Notes under the pieces: generated by a model
The model's database searches: none
Told to the model about the DNA's origin: nothing
Seen by the model: the letters and a program-made list of their open reading frames with translations, nothing else
Shown: positions 15,452-25,017 of the stretch, piece by piece
How the letters are laid out: each line of letters starts with the position of its first letter
How positions within the stretch are numbered: the stretch's first letter is position 1
Position numbers and translations under genes: made by a program
Assembly (NCBI RefSeq): GCF_007362775.1
Contig: NZ_CP041692.1
Coordinates: 4,526,001 to 4,590,000, forward strand
DNA from: Microlunatus elymi
Lineage (GTDB): Bacteria > Actinomycetota > Actinomycetes > Propionibacteriales > Propionibacteriaceae
DNA length: 64,000 nt
Direction: 5' to 3'

Positions 15452-16880
15452 GGGGCTGTCCGGTGAACGGTGTGTGAGGTCCGGCGGTTTCATCAGTGAG
15501 TGGCTGCTTCGAGCCGGCCCTCGAAGGTGATCGCGAACGCGTTCAGCGCCGGTTTCCACCTGATCATCCATCGTGCCCTGCCGCCACCGGTCGGGTCCAG
15601 GGATCGGGTGACCAGATACAGGCATTTCATCGCCGCAGCCTCGTTGGGGAAATGGCCGCGGGCCTTGATCGCTCGCCGGTAGCGGGCGTTGATCGACTCG
15701 AACGCATTCGTCGAACAGATCACCCGGCGCACCTCGACGTCGTATTCGAGGAACGGCACGAACTCGGCCCAGGCGTTCTCCCAGAGTCGGATGATCGCCG
15801 GATACCGTTGACCCCACTGGTCGGCGAACTCGTTGAAGCGTTCCTTCGCTGCGGCTTCCGACGGTGCGGTATAGATCGGCCGCAATGCCTTGGCGATCTG
15901 GTCGCGGTGTTGCCGGCCGGCATAGCCGAAGCTGTTGCGAATCAGATGCACCACACAGGTCTGCACTACCGTCCGGTCCCACGTTGTGGTGATCGCTTCC
16001 GGCAACCCTTTCAGCCCGTCACAGACCGCGATCAACACGTCGCCGACGCCACGATTCTTCAACTCAGTAAAGACTTGCAGCCAGAACCGTGCCCCCTCGC
16101 CACCGTCCCCGGACCAGATACCCAGAATGTCACGTTCCCCGGCCGTGGTGACGCCCATGACGACATAGAACGGGGTGTTACGGACCTGCCCGTCGCGGAC
16201 CTTGACCACAATGGCGTCGACGAAGATCACCGGATAAATCGGATCCAAGGGTCGACTGGCCCACTCGGCCATCTCCGCGATCACCTTGTCGGTGATCTTG
16301 CTGATCGTGTCCTTGCTGACCTTGGCCCCATACACATCGTCGAAGTGCGCGGCCACCTCACCGGTGGTCAAACCACGGGCGGTCAGCGACAACACAATCT
16401 CATCGATCCCGTCCAACCGGCGTTGCCGCTTGCGGACGATCTGCGGCTCGAAGGACCCTTCCCGGTCCCGGGGAACCTCGATCTCCACCGGCCCGATCTC
16501 GGTGATCACCGTCTTCGACCTGGTGCCATTCCGCACATTCGACCCGGCCGGTGTGTCACCGTGTTCATGGCCCAGATGCTCGGTCAGCTCGGCCTCCAAC
16601 GCGGTCTCCAGCACCTGCTTGGTCAGGCTGGAGAGCAGACCGCCGGGGCCGACCAGGCTGACACCCTGGGCCCTGGCCTGAGCCAGCAGCTGCTCGGCCA
16701 ATTCCTTCTCATCCATCGGCTCACCCGTCACGGGATCGAGCATCACCGCATCACCGCCGTTCGGCGGGCTGATCGGCATCGTGTCGCTCCGGGCATCCAG
16801 CCCGGGTGTTGCATCGGTCGTCATTCCGACCCGTCCTTTCGGTCAGGCCGGACCCCGCACACCGTTTTTCTGACAGTCCC
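15452..16880 (-). mobile_element. IS256-family insertion sequence, 1429 bp
   Basis: Ends are imperfect inverted repeats: left GGGGCTGTCCGGTGAACGGT and right (reverse complement) GGGACTGTCAGAAAAACGGT, both followed by GTG(T/C)G(A/G)GGTCCGGC. An 8-bp target duplication CGCCTGCG is at 15444-15451 and 16881-16888. A single transposase gene lies on the minus strand. The insertion hit an intergenic repeat rather than a gene. Confidence 0.93.
15493..16824 (-). CDS. IS256 family transposase
   Basis: A 443-residue DDE transposase of the IS256/mutator group. The N-terminal region has LTKQVLETALEAELTEHLGHE, then the usual NVRNGTRSKTV and EIEVPRDREGSFEP. The catalytic residues are in VIFVDAIVVKVRDG, IAVCDGLKGLPEA and CSTNAFESINARYRRA. 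The motif WDRTVVQTCVVHLIRNS is the conserved C-x2-H stretch of the insertion domain. Length is normal and the frame is intact, so the element may be active. It differs clearly from the second IS256 copy at 20734-22023. Confidence 0.95.
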   Translation of the reverse strand: MTTDATPGLDARSDTMPISPPNGGDAVMLDPVTGEPMDEKELAEQLLAQARAQGVSLVGPGGLLSSLTKQVLETALEAELTEHLGHEHGDTPAGSNVRNGTRSKTVITEIGPVEIEVPRDREGSFEPQIVRKRQRRLDGIDEIVLSLTARGLTTGEVAAHFDDVYGAKVSKDTISKITDKVIAEMAEWASRPLDPIYPVIFVDAIVVKVRDGQVRNTPFYVVMGVTTAGERDILGIWSGDGGEGARFWLQVFTELKNRGVGDVLIAVCDGLKGLPEAITTTWDRTVVQTCVVHLIRNSFGYAGRQHRDQIAKALRPIYTAPSEAAAKERFNEFADQWGQRYPAIIRLWENAWAEFVPFLEYDVEVRRVICSTNAFESINARYRRAIKARGHFPNEAAAMKCLYLVTRSLDPTGGGRARWMIRWKPALNAFAITFEGRLEAATH

Positions 16881-16959
16881 CGCCTGCGCGCGAACCAATT
16901 ATCAGTCGTGCCGCATCCACTCAGAAGCGACCATCAGGCGCTCGTGTACCTGGGTCGCG

Positions 16960-17847
<888 letters not shown>

Positions 17848-18010
17848 TCATCCGCATCCGCGACCGCACAGCACAACTCGCTCGTTCTGTCTGACCGAGA
17901 CCTGTTGATCAACTGGCAACTCACCCGACTCGACAGTTCGTGGGCGCTCTGCCAGCCGCGCGTCTGGATGCCTGACCTTGGCTCTGCTCGGGATGCTTGG
18001 CTCGGAGCTC

Positions 18011-18853
18011 TTATGAGGTTGCCGCTTCGGCTGGGTTGATCTTTGCCTGGTTGGCGGTGATCCAGTCGAGGGCGATCTGTGCGACGTCGGCCCAGCCCGC
18101 ATCGATGGTGAGGGAGTGGCCTCTGCCGTCGATCGTGCGGTAGTCGGTTTGGGACGGATTGTCGGCATACAGCTTGACGACGGCTTCGGTCACTTTTTGC
18201 GGCACGACGTGGTCCTCAGTGCCCGAGATCAGGAGGAGGGGTCCGCGCGCAGCTTGGTGCATGTCGATGGCGGCTGGTGAGTTCCGGACGAAGTTCGCTG
18301 TTGCGTCTTCGAACAAGGGCCGGCCCGGACCTGGAATCGTCCACCGCGAGTAGAGGCTTTCTGATTCCTCCTCGGTCAGAGTGTTGCCGAAGCTGTAGCG
18401 GAACTGCTCGCGGGTCAACGCGACGGTCTTCTTCTTGTTGGCCGGGTTGCTCAGGACCGGCCAGCTCGACTTCAGTTGCGAGAACGGGAGCGCCTTGACT
18501 CCCTTGATCGGCGCCGGGTCGATTCCCACAGCGGCCGCTGCGTAGCCGTTGGCCAAGAGTTCTTGAGCGATCAGGCCGCCGAAGGAATGCCCGACCACGA
18601 TCGGTCGGGTCGCCATGGCATCGATCAGGTCGGCGTAGTGGTGACAGATCGCCTCGATACCGATGCCGTTGAGTTCCTCGTGGTGGTCGCGGGTTTCCTG
18701 CACGGTTGCGCCGTCTCCGGGCCATCCGGGTGCTGTCGTGGTGTAGCCGCGCTCCTCGAAGAGCGCCTGCCACGGTGCCCAGGCAGTCGCATGGATCCAC
18801 AGACCGTGGACAAACATCACCGGCACCGGGCCGGACAAGGGTGAATCAGACAT
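18011..18853 (-). CDS. Alpha/beta hydrolase
   Basis: A 280-residue hydrolase. VMFVHGLWIHATAWAPWQAL is the oxyanion region, PIVVGHSFGGLIAQELL the Ser elbow, LLLISGTEDHVVPQ the acid strand, and YRTIDGRGHSLTIDAGW the catalytic His. A cap region of about 90 residues (FSQLKSSWPVLSNPA to IPGPGRPLFED) separates the halves, as in lipase-like proteins annotated as alpha/beta fold hydrolases of actinomycetes. The ATG at 18853 has AGGAGT upstream. The SDR gene ends 60 bp upstream on the same strand with a GC hairpin in the gap, so co-transcription is possible but attenuated. Confidence 0.9.
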   Translation of the reverse strand: MSDSPLSGPVPVMFVHGLWIHATAWAPWQALFEERGYTTTAPGWPGDGATVQETRDHHEELNGIGIEAICHHYADLIDAMATRPIVVGHSFGGLIAQELLANGYAAAAVGIDPAPIKGVKALPFSQLKSSWPVLSNPANKKKTVALTREQFRYSFGNTLTEEESESLYSRWTIPGPGRPLFEDATANFVRNSPAAIDMHQAARGPLLLISGTEDHVVPQKVTEAVVKLYADNPSQTDYRTIDGRGHSLTIDAGWADVAQIALDWITANQAKINPAEAATS

Positions 18854-18877
18854 CGCAAGACTCCTTTGAATATGCGA

Positions 18878-18898
18878 ACGGCCGATCCGATCGGCCGT
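18878..18898. terminator. GC hairpin between SDR and hydrolase genes
   Basis: ACGGCCGAT, CCG, ATCGGCCGT form a perfect 9-bp stem with a 3-nt loop. It sits after the SDR stop and before the hydrolase start on the minus strand. No T-run follows, so it is a weak terminator, an RNA processing site or an operator. Confidence 0.45.
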
Positions 18899-18913
18899 GC
18901 AGCCAGGATTTGA

Positions 18914-19696
18914 CTACAAAGTGGGGATCATTCCGCCGTCGACGGCGAAGTTGGCGCCGGTCACGTTGGCTGTCCGATCGCTTGCCAGCAACAGGACCAG
19001 ATCCGCCACTTCCTGGGGGCGGGAAAACCGGCCGGTCACCGATTCCGCCGCGGCATCGGCAGCCACCTGTGCTGGGGACCGTCCGGCCTCCTGACCGACC
19101 GTCTGGGCCACGCCGTGCTCCCCCAGCCAAAGGTCGGTCTCGACCGGTCCGGGGCCGATCGTGTTGACCCGGATTCCGGCCGGACCGACTTCCTTCGACA
19201 GTGACTTGGAGAAGTTCGTCAGAGCAGCCTTCGCCGCCGAGTAGTCGATCACCAGTGGGTCGGGAAGAGATGCGTTGACGGAGCTGATTGAGATGATGCT
19301 GCCGCCGGCGGACATGTGCGGCAGGGCCGCGCGGACGGTACGAACCGCCGCCAACAAGGTCAGGTTGAGTGTGGCGACCCAGTCTTCATCCGTCACGCTG
19401 TTGAACCCTCCCGGCCGCGGTGTTACCGCGCCGACATTGTTCACCACGATGTCGACTCGACCACCGCGTTCGACGGCCCGGTCCACGAGCGTTTGCGCAC
19501 CAAACGTGGTGGCCAAATCCACCGAAACGAACTCCACACCGCCGGCCGACTGCAACCAGGCAAGGTCGGGGCTCACCGCTCGGGCCCCGGCCATCACCTG
19601 AACACCCTCATCGACCAGCGCCCGAGTGATCGCCAAACCGATGCCCTTGCTGGCCCCGGTCACGACAGCCAACTTTCCGTCCAAACCAAGCTTCAT
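18914..19696 (-). CDS. Short-chain dehydrogenase/reductase
   Basis: A 260-residue Rossmann-fold oxidoreductase. The cofactor loop is TGASKGIGLAI, NNVGAV follows the fourth strand, and the catalytic Ser and Tyr-x3-Lys are in IISISSVNASLPD and VIDYSAAKAALTN. The C-terminus VTGANFAVDGGM is the classical SDR ending. The start at 19696 (MKLGLDGKLAVVTG) is preferred over 19720. It is divergent from a TetR gene, with a palindrome between them, so it is probably the TetR target. The substrate is unknown. Asp/Ala residues after the second strand (GARAVS) suggest NADPH preference, which is inference. Confidence 0.92.
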   Translation of the reverse strand: MKLGLDGKLAVVTGASKGIGLAITRALVDEGVQVMAGARAVSPDLAWLQSAGGVEFVSVDLATTFGAQTLVDRAVERGGRVDIVVNNVGAVTPRPGGFNSVTDEDWVATLNLTLLAAVRTVRAALPHMSAGGSIISISSVNASLPDPLVIDYSAAKAALTNFSKSLSKEVGPAGIRVNTIGPGPVETDLWLGEHGVAQTVGQEAGRSPAQVAADAAAESVTGRFSRPQEVADLVLLLASDRTANVTGANFAVDGGMIPTL

Positions 19697-19785
19697 CGCG
19701 CGACCCTTCCCCCGATCCACAGCAGCCGGCAGGGATCGACATTCAGCCGACCGCTGATCAACCGCTCTGGAGACCCAGCACCAGG

Positions 19786-19801
19786 TAGACGGACCCGTCT
19801 A
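19786..19801. promoter_or_regulatory. TetR-type operator
   Basis: TAGACGG and CCGTCTA form a perfect 7-bp inverted repeat with a 2-bp spacer, between the divergent SDR and TetR genes, 9 bp before the TTG of the regulator frame. Compact palindromes of this type are usual TetR operators. Confidence 0.7.
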
Positions 19802-19809
19802 TCTATGAT

Positions 19810-20490
19810 TTGAAGTATCAGCTATGCGCGACAATCCCGTCAAGGGCCAAAGGAGGGATCACCATTTCCCCGGCAACCCACGAGCCAGCAGTTGCCGTCC
19901 GCCCCTCGGCAGCACGCGACCGCATCCTGGCCACCGCCACACGACTCTTCTACAGCGTCGGCATCCGCACCGTCGGCGTCGATCGACTCATCGCGGAATC
20001 CCAGGTAGCCAGGATGACGTTCTTCCGCCACTTCCCCACCAAAGACGACCTCGTCGTCGCGTTCCTCACGGCCCAAGCCAGCGCCGCCCGCGACGAACTG
20101 ACCCAGATCCGTCAAACCCGAGGACCCCACGCACTGCTTGCTGCGGTCGCAGCCGGCATCACAACAGCCACCAACACCGACGGGTTCCGAGGCTGCGAAT
20201 TCATCAATACCGCGGCAGAGTTCTGCAACCCCAACCACCCAGCCCGCGTCCTCATCGCCCAACATCGCGCATGGGTCCGGGACCAAATGAAAGACGCCCT
20301 CACCGCCCTCCGCCACCCAACACCGAGCGAGACCGCCGAAATCCTCCTCATGCTCCGTACCGGCGCAATCGTCGCCGCATCCCTCGAAGGTCTTACCGAC
20401 ACCAGCAAACTCGAACAAACCTGGTCGACCCTCATCAATCAAACCTCAGCGCACCAGCCCCGCAGCGCGCACCCGACATCTCAGGACTGA
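19810..20490 (+). CDS. TetR family transcriptional regulator
   Basis: A regulator of up to 226 residues. The DNA-binding part is ARDRILATATRLFYSVGIRT, VDRLIAESQVARMTFFRHFP, KDDLVVAFL; the ligand-binding part has GFRGCEFINTAAEFCNP, typical of one TetR subfamily. The start is uncertain. The frame begins at TTG 19810 without a ribosome-binding site, while an excellent AGGAGG stands 7 nt before the ATT at 19864, in the place where an ATG would be expected. The gene is divergent from the SDR and probably represses it through the palindrome at 19786-19801. A separate 200-bp gap to the next IS shows no gene. Confidence 0.85.
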   Translation: MKYQLCATIPSRAKGGITISPATHEPAVAVRPSAARDRILATATRLFYSVGIRTVGVDRLIAESQVARMTFFRHFPTKDDLVVAFLTAQASAARDELTQIRQTRGPHALLAAVAAGITTATNTDGFRGCEFINTAAEFCNPNHPARVLIAQHRAWVRDQMKDALTALRHPTPSETAEILLMLRTGAIVAASLEGLTDTSKLEQTWSTLINQTSAHQPRSAHPTSQD

Positions 20491-20693
20491 CCGATAGACG
20501 CGCTTGCCCGCACGGCTCCCGGATTTGGACCATCATCAACTGTCGCGCCAGGAGAGGTTCCTTACTCGGGCACCGTGGCAGTCCCACGGATGTGAAAGGC
20601 GTTCCCGCGGGAACGTTTTTGCGCTGTGCCAGTCCCCGGCGGGGATCCCGACCCGGGCACTCACTTTGTTCAGGTCCACGCTGACGCCGTCGG

Positions 20694-22070
20694 GGGTCTG
20701 TCAAGTTTTCGGTGTAACTGATTTTTGATCTTGTTAGTTGCGTCCGGCGGATAGGCGTCCGTCGAAGGTGATGTCGAAGGCGTTGAGTGCTGCCTTCCAT
20801 CGGTTGGTCCAGCGTTTGCGTCCTCGGCCGGTCGGATCGAGACTCATGATCGCCAGGTACAGGCACTTCAGCGCTGCCTGCTCGGTGGGGAAATGACCGC
20901 GGGCATTGACCGCTCGCCGGAGTCGGGCGTTGATCGACTCGATCGCATTCGTCGTGCAGATCACGGTGCGGATTTCGCGGTCGAACTGCAGGAATGGGAC
21001 GAACTCTGCCCAAGCGTTGGTCCACAGCCGGATGATCGCCGGGTAACGCTTCTCCCACTTGGAGCTGAAGTCGGCGAACCGGTCCAGCGCTTCGGCCTCG
21101 GAGGCGGCGGTATACACCGGTTTCAGGTCCTTGGCGACCGACCCCCAGTCCTTCTTCGAGGCGTATTTGAACGAGTTCCGCAGCAGATGCACGATGCAGG
21201 TCTGCACGATCGTCTTGTCCCACACCGCCGACACCGCGTCAGGGAGTCCGGTCAGCCCGTCGCAGACCAGCATGCACACATCGTTGGTGCCACGATTCTT
21301 GATCTCGGTCAGCACTCGCAGCCAGTACTTGGCACCTTCCCCGTCGCCGTGCTCACCGGCCCACAGGCCGAGCACGTCACGCTCACCGTCGGCGGTGACA
21401 CCCAGGGCCAGGTAGATCGGCCGGTTGCAGACCTCACCCTCCCGGATCTTGACCTGGATCGCGTCGATGAACAGCACCGCATACACCGGGTCCAACGGAC
21501 GAGACTGCCAGGCGGCCAGCCCCTCCATCACCCGGTCGGTGATCGTCGAGATCGTCTGTTTCGACACCTCCGCCCCATACACCTCGGCGAGGTGCGCCGA
21601 AATCTCCCCGGTCGTGAGTCCCTTCGCCGACAGCGAGATCACTAGGTCCTCCACCCCAGACAGTCGCCGCTGCCGCTTCGCCACGATCGTCGGCTCGAAA
21701 CTGCCGTCCCGGTCCCGCGGCACCGAAACATCAACCGGCCCGGCTTCGGTCAACAGCGTCTTGGCCCGGTAGCCGTTGCGGGAGTTACCGCCGTCCCGGC
21801 CGACCGGATCATGCTTGGCATACCCCAGGTGATCATCCATCTCACCCTCCAGGGCGCCCTCGACGATCATCTTCGTCAGCCGGCCCAGCAAGCCGCCCTG
21901 ACCGGTCAGCTGCAACCCGTTGGCCCGGGCCCGATCGGTCAGCTCGCGCACCAGCTGCTGATCGCTGGCCGACAGCTCCTGCCCGTCAGCAGCAGCCACA
22001 TCCCTACTCGTCACGTCAGTCACAGGTGTCTCCTTCGTCTCAGGAGTTACACCGTTAAAATTACAGTCCC
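20694..22070 (-). mobile_element. IS256-family insertion sequence, 1377 bp
   Basis: Imperfect terminal repeats: left GGGTCTGTCAAGTTTTCGGT and right (reverse complement) GGGACTGTAATTTTAACGGT, both continuing GTAACT. The 8-bp target duplication GCCGTCGG is at 20686-20693 and 22071-22078. It carries one transposase on the minus strand and lies between the TetR gene and a RibD-like reductase gene. Confidence 0.93.
20734..22023 (-). CDS. IS256 family transposase
   Basis: A 429-residue transposase. The catalytic residues sit in VLFIDAIQVKIREG, MLVCDGLTGLPDA and CTTNAIESINARLRR, and the insertion domain motif is WDKTIVQTCIVHLLRNS. The N-terminal part NSRNGYRAKTLLTE and VSVPRDRDGSFEPTI is family-typical. 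The frame is intact and full length. Compared with the other IS256 transposase in this window, many residues differ outside the motifs, so the two elements are distinct types that arrived independently. Confidence 0.95.
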   Translation of the reverse strand: MTDVTSRDVAAADGQELSASDQQLVRELTDRARANGLQLTGQGGLLGRLTKMIVEGALEGEMDDHLGYAKHDPVGRDGGNSRNGYRAKTLLTEAGPVDVSVPRDRDGSFEPTIVAKRQRRLSGVEDLVISLSAKGLTTGEISAHLAEVYGAEVSKQTISTITDRVMEGLAAWQSRPLDPVYAVLFIDAIQVKIREGEVCNRPIYLALGVTADGERDVLGLWAGEHGDGEGAKYWLRVLTEIKNRGTNDVCMLVCDGLTGLPDAVSAVWDKTIVQTCIVHLLRNSFKYASKKDWGSVAKDLKPVYTAASEAEALDRFADFSSKWEKRYPAIIRLWTNAWAEFVPFLQFDREIRTVICTTNAIESINARLRRAVNARGHFPTEQAALKCLYLAIMSLDPTGRGRKRWTNRWKAALNAFDITFDGRLSAGRN

Positions 22071-22148
22071 GCCGTCGGGGCGATCACTGGGCGGCTCAAC
22101 TTCTGGGCTCGGGAGGAATCGCGGGCGGCAGTCCCAGGCCGCCACCGT

Positions 22149-22748
22149 TCAGCGGCGTTTCACGGCGTAGGTGACTCGCATGGCGCCGTTGTCGAAAGTG
22201 TTGACGCCGATCAACTGCAGGTTCGTACGCCCGACCAGGTTGTCGAACAGTCGCCTACCCTCGTGCACGACGGTCGGGTGGATGATCAGCTGGAATTCGT
22301 CAACCAGCTTGGCGTTGATCAGGGACTGAACCAGGGTCGGGCTGCCGAAGGTCATGATCTCGCCGCCGGCCGACCTCTTCAGTCTCTTGATCTGCGTCTG
22401 GAGGTCGTCGCCGGTGAGCTGGGTCACCGGTTCGAACCTGCCCCAGGCCAGATCCGCCAACGGTTCGCCACTGACGATGATCTTCCTGGTGGTGTTGATC
22501 TTCTCGGCAAGACGGGAGGTTGTATCGGCCTGCCCGGATTGTTTGAAGTTCGGCCATTTCCGGACCAGGTCCTCATAGGTGGCGCGTCCCACAAGGATGG
22601 CATCGACGTCGGCCAACGACGCCAAGAACGCCTCGAGCGACTCGGCAACGGGGGCACTTCCCCACTTCCACTCCGTCTCGTCGCCTGTCGGCGGGCCAGT
22701 GACAACTCCATTGACGGTGCTGTTGATGGAGACGGTGAGCTTACGCAT
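22149..22748 (-). CDS. Dihydrofolate-reductase-like protein (RibD C-terminal fold)
   Basis: A 199-residue protein beginning MRKLTVSINSTVNGVVTGPP, with DAILVGRATYEDLVRKWP, KIIVSGEPLADLAWGRF, GGEIMTFGSPTLVQSLI and LVDEFQLIIHPTVVHEGRRLF. This is the NADPH-binding fold shared by RibD C-terminal domain and DHFR, and occurs in many stand-alone actinobacterial proteins (YyaP/YwjB type) of unknown substrate. The ATG at 22748 is preferred over 22772, which would overlap the upstream gene stop. It lies 20 bp after the SnoaL-like gene, so they form a two-gene unit controlled by the divergent TetR. Confidence 0.88.
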   Translation of the reverse strand: MRKLTVSINSTVNGVVTGPPTGDETEWKWGSAPVAESLEAFLASLADVDAILVGRATYEDLVRKWPNFKQSGQADTTSRLAEKINTTRKIIVSGEPLADLAWGRFEPVTQLTGDDLQTQIKRLKRSAGGEIMTFGSPTLVQSLINAKLVDEFQLIIHPTVVHEGRRLFDNLVGRTNLQLIGVNTFDNGAMRVTYAVKRR

Positions 22749-22768
22749 GGTCGTCCTCGAATCCGATC

Positions 22769-23158
22769 TCACTGTGCAGCCAAGGGAATTGGTTGCTCGC
22801 CGGGCGTCTTGCTGTACCCCAGCGCTTCGACGACCACGCCGTCGGCGACGCGCATCACATTGACACCGCGCACATAATCACCCTCGCCGGTGCCGAATCG
22901 GTATCGCCACAGAATCGTGCCGTGGCCCTCACCGGCATCGATCCGTTCGGGTTCGAACTGCGTTGTCCGATCACTGGCCAGCGCCTGCCAGAACGCGAGG
23001 CAGGCATCGCGGCCTTCGTACCGGCCGCCATCCGGCGCCGGCTGCACACTCTCCATCACACAGTCGGCGCCCACCAGATCGGCGAGCAAGGCGGGATCGT
23101 GATCGACAAATGCTTGATTGAAGCGGCTGATGACCGCCCCAGTGTCTGGACCTGACAT
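22769..23158 (-). CDS. SnoaL-like (NTF2-fold) protein
   Basis: A 129-residue cone-shaped NTF2-fold protein: VISRFNQAFVDHDPALLADLV, VMESVQPAPDGGRYEGRDAC, LAFWQALASDR, ILWRYRFGTGEGDYVRGVNV and MRVADGVVVEALGYSKT. These are nuclear-transport-factor-2/SnoaL features found in polyketide cyclases, isomerases and many ligand-binding proteins. No specific reaction can be assigned. It is the first gene of the unit with the DHFR-like reductase, and its promoter lies in the palindrome-containing gap shared with the TetR gene. Confidence 0.88.
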   Translation of the reverse strand: MSGPDTGAVISRFNQAFVDHDPALLADLVGADCVMESVQPAPDGGRYEGRDACLAFWQALASDRTTQFEPERIDAGEGHGTILWRYRFGTGEGDYVRGVNVMRVADGVVVEALGYSKTPGEQPIPLAAQ

Positions 23159-23179
23159 GGTTCAACCCTTCATGGACCT

Positions 23180-23227
23180 GATAGACCGGTTGGTCTATCC
23201 CCGGGAGATAGTAGACCACTTGATCTA
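23180..23227. promoter_or_regulatory. Two TetR operator palindromes
   Basis: GATAGACC and GGTCTATC, separated by 4 bp, make a perfect palindrome at 23180-23199. A second, weaker one, GTAGACCACTTGATCTAC, is at 23211-23227 with one extra base. They fill the divergent gap between the SnoaL-like gene and the TetR gene, implying control of both directions. Confidence 0.8.
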
Positions 23228-23254
23228 CCTCCGCAAGCGATGCATGCTGGGGCC

Positions 23255-23815
23255 ATGAACGTTGCCGGGCCGGGTCCACGTGAACGTCTGCTCGAAGCCG
23301 CGGAGCGGCTGACCTACACGGCGGGTGCCAACGTCGGCGTGGGCGCTCTGCTCAAGGAGGCCAACGTGGCCAGACGATCGCTCTACCAACACTTCGGCGG
23401 CAAGGACGCACTGATCGCCGAACTGCTCCGGGACACAGCACGGAAAGACCTGGACGCGTACCGATCGGCAATGGAATCGGCGGGCGACGATCCACAGGCC
23501 AGAGTGCTAGCGATCTTCGACTACCTGGACGAGGTGGTCAGTTCCCCGGGATTTCGGGGCTGCCGCTACCTCGGCACCGATCTTGCTCTCGCCGGCCCCG
23601 ACCACCCCGCGCACCGGGTCACCCGTGACTACCGCCGCGGCCTCCACGACCTCGTCCAACACGAGATGCAGCGACTCGCCCATCCCGACCCCGCCGACGC
23701 CGCCGAGCAGATCCTGCTGCTCATCGAAGGCACACTGGCCACCGGCGCAACGCGCCCGACTGCGCGGCCGGCCCAGACCGCCCGCCGGATCACCAACACC
23801 CTGCTCGACAAATAA
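23255..23815 (+). CDS. TetR family transcriptional regulator
   Basis: A 186-residue repressor. The helix-turn-helix region is ERLLEAAERLTYTAGANVGV, ALLKEANVARRSLYQHFGGK, DALIAELLRD; GFRGCRYLGTDLALAGPDHPA in the ligand domain marks the same subfamily as the TetR at 19810. I chose the ATG at 23255 (MNVAGPGPRERLL); an upstream in-frame ATG at 23240 is possible. It is divergent from the SnoaL/DHFR-like pair with two operators between. It probably responds to a small reactive or aromatic molecule, which is inference. Confidence 0.9.
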   Translation: MNVAGPGPRERLLEAAERLTYTAGANVGVGALLKEANVARRSLYQHFGGKDALIAELLRDTARKDLDAYRSAMESAGDDPQARVLAIFDYLDEVVSSPGFRGCRYLGTDLALAGPDHPAHRVTRDYRRGLHDLVQHEMQRLAHPDPADAAEQILLLIEGTLATGATRPTARPAQTARRITNTLLDK

Positions 23816-24454
23816 CCCGCAACCCTTCAGACCCGAAACGTGTCCGGCCCGGATCGATCGCCGGGCGGCCAGTTGAGTGACCGCGGATCTGCCGCATTCC
23901 CGCTGGAGCGTGCTGAACCGCTCGCGCGGACGGGCTCGTACGGCGTCGATCCCCTGGGATCAAGGCATCAGATCAAGAAACTCGCGGTCCTCCGGTGATC
24001 TTGACCATCTGGCGCCTCATATTCAGGGTCCCGGACCCGCCAACGTCCCAGACCCCGAGGTGCGCTGTCCGGCCGCAAGCCGTTCCACCAGCGGGCCGAC
24101 CGAAACCCCTCGTGACCAGCGGAATCGCCAGTGCCCGATAGACCCGCCCGGCTGCGATTGCCCGCAAGGGTGCGCTATACGGCGCATTCACGCGGTTCCA
24201 ATACTTCGTGTTACCAGTGACCCTGACGACCGCGTTGCACCGATGGCTCCCGCGAGCTTCTTCCCCGTCGGGGCCGTCCGGACGTTCGCATCGGAGGCTG
24301 AGGCTGCCTGTGGCGGGTGACAGAACCACGGCGTGACTGGTGAGCGACTTGTGTCCGTCGGCGACGTAACGCTGTTCGTTCGAGAACTGGGAAGCCGTCG
24401 CCCGGGCGCCCGTCGCTGATCGTGCTGCGGCGGCCCTGATGTCGGTGACAGCTA
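23816..24454. other. Gene-free stretch with repeat-like fragments
   Basis: No frame has convincing coding character. Short pieces resemble the dispersed repeat: GATCGCCGGGCGGCCAGTTG near 23855 and GGCCGCAAGCCGTTCC near 24068. I see no RNA gene or regulatory palindrome here. Confidence 0.5.
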
Positions 24455-24838
24455 TCTTGTGCCAGGTTTCGAACCGCTCGCGCTGATCGACACGTCGTTC
24501 TGTTCGACTTTCGCGGCTGTGGACGCAGCAGGGTGTCGTCGATGACACGCATCAGCTGATTGACATTGGAGCTCGGGCAGGTTGATCTGCTCGGCTTCTC
24601 AACGGGTGGCGAGCAGCGACTGCATTCGTCGGACGCTACCCAGCAGATGTCCGCCTCATCCTCGCAGGGACGACTGCGCAATTCGACGATTCTAGTCTGG
24701 GACCTGGACCTGGCTCCGCGATACCTGCAGCTGATTGGGGACCTGGATGAGGGTGATGGGAGCTACGAGGCCTACCTGGACGGACGCATGCACCCGGCCC
24801 ACATACGGGAGTTCGTCGAAGCACCCAAGATCAATTGA
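24455..24838 (+). pseudogene. Decayed alpha/beta hydrolase fragment
   Basis: In shifting frames, pieces of a proline-iminopeptidase-like hydrolase can be read: LWTQQGVVDDTHQLI (the arm before the elbow), then LELGQVDLLGFSTGGEQ with a Ser elbow at 24570-24625, then GDLDEGDGSYEAYLDGRMHP. Frame changes and missing segments rule out a working gene. The last frame ends 18 bp before the tRNA-Ala. Confidence 0.35.
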
Positions 24839-24856
24839 CCCGAAGGTTCTGGCGAG

Positions 24857-24929
24857 TGGAGCTAAGGGGATTCGAACCCCTGACCTTCGCATTGCGAACG
24901 CGACGCTCTACCAACTGAGCTATAGCCCC
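24857..24929 (-). tRNA. tRNA-Ala (anticodon CGC)
   Basis: A 73-nt cloverleaf on the minus strand: acceptor GGGGCTA with TAGCTCC, including the G3:U70 wobble that defines alanine tRNAs, D stem GCTC/GAGC, anticodon stem TCGCG/TGCGA with loop TTCGCAA (anticodon CGC, codon GCG), variable AGGTC, and T arm AGGGG-TTCGAAT-CCCCT. The discriminator is A and CCA is not encoded. Its 3' end faces the IS-rich region. Confidence 0.96.
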
Positions 24930-25017
24930 GTGCTGATCTTCGTCCGAGCATCCGGCCGAAGCGCGCGAGCGAGTCTAACATCGCCGCCGCCGGGCGGCGA
25001 ATCGGCCGGATGGTCGG

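Noticed and set aside
24800-24935. Phage attachment site at the tRNA-Ala
   Set aside because: No duplicate of the tRNA 3' end and no integrase were found in the window, so only the positional suggestion is reported as a finding.
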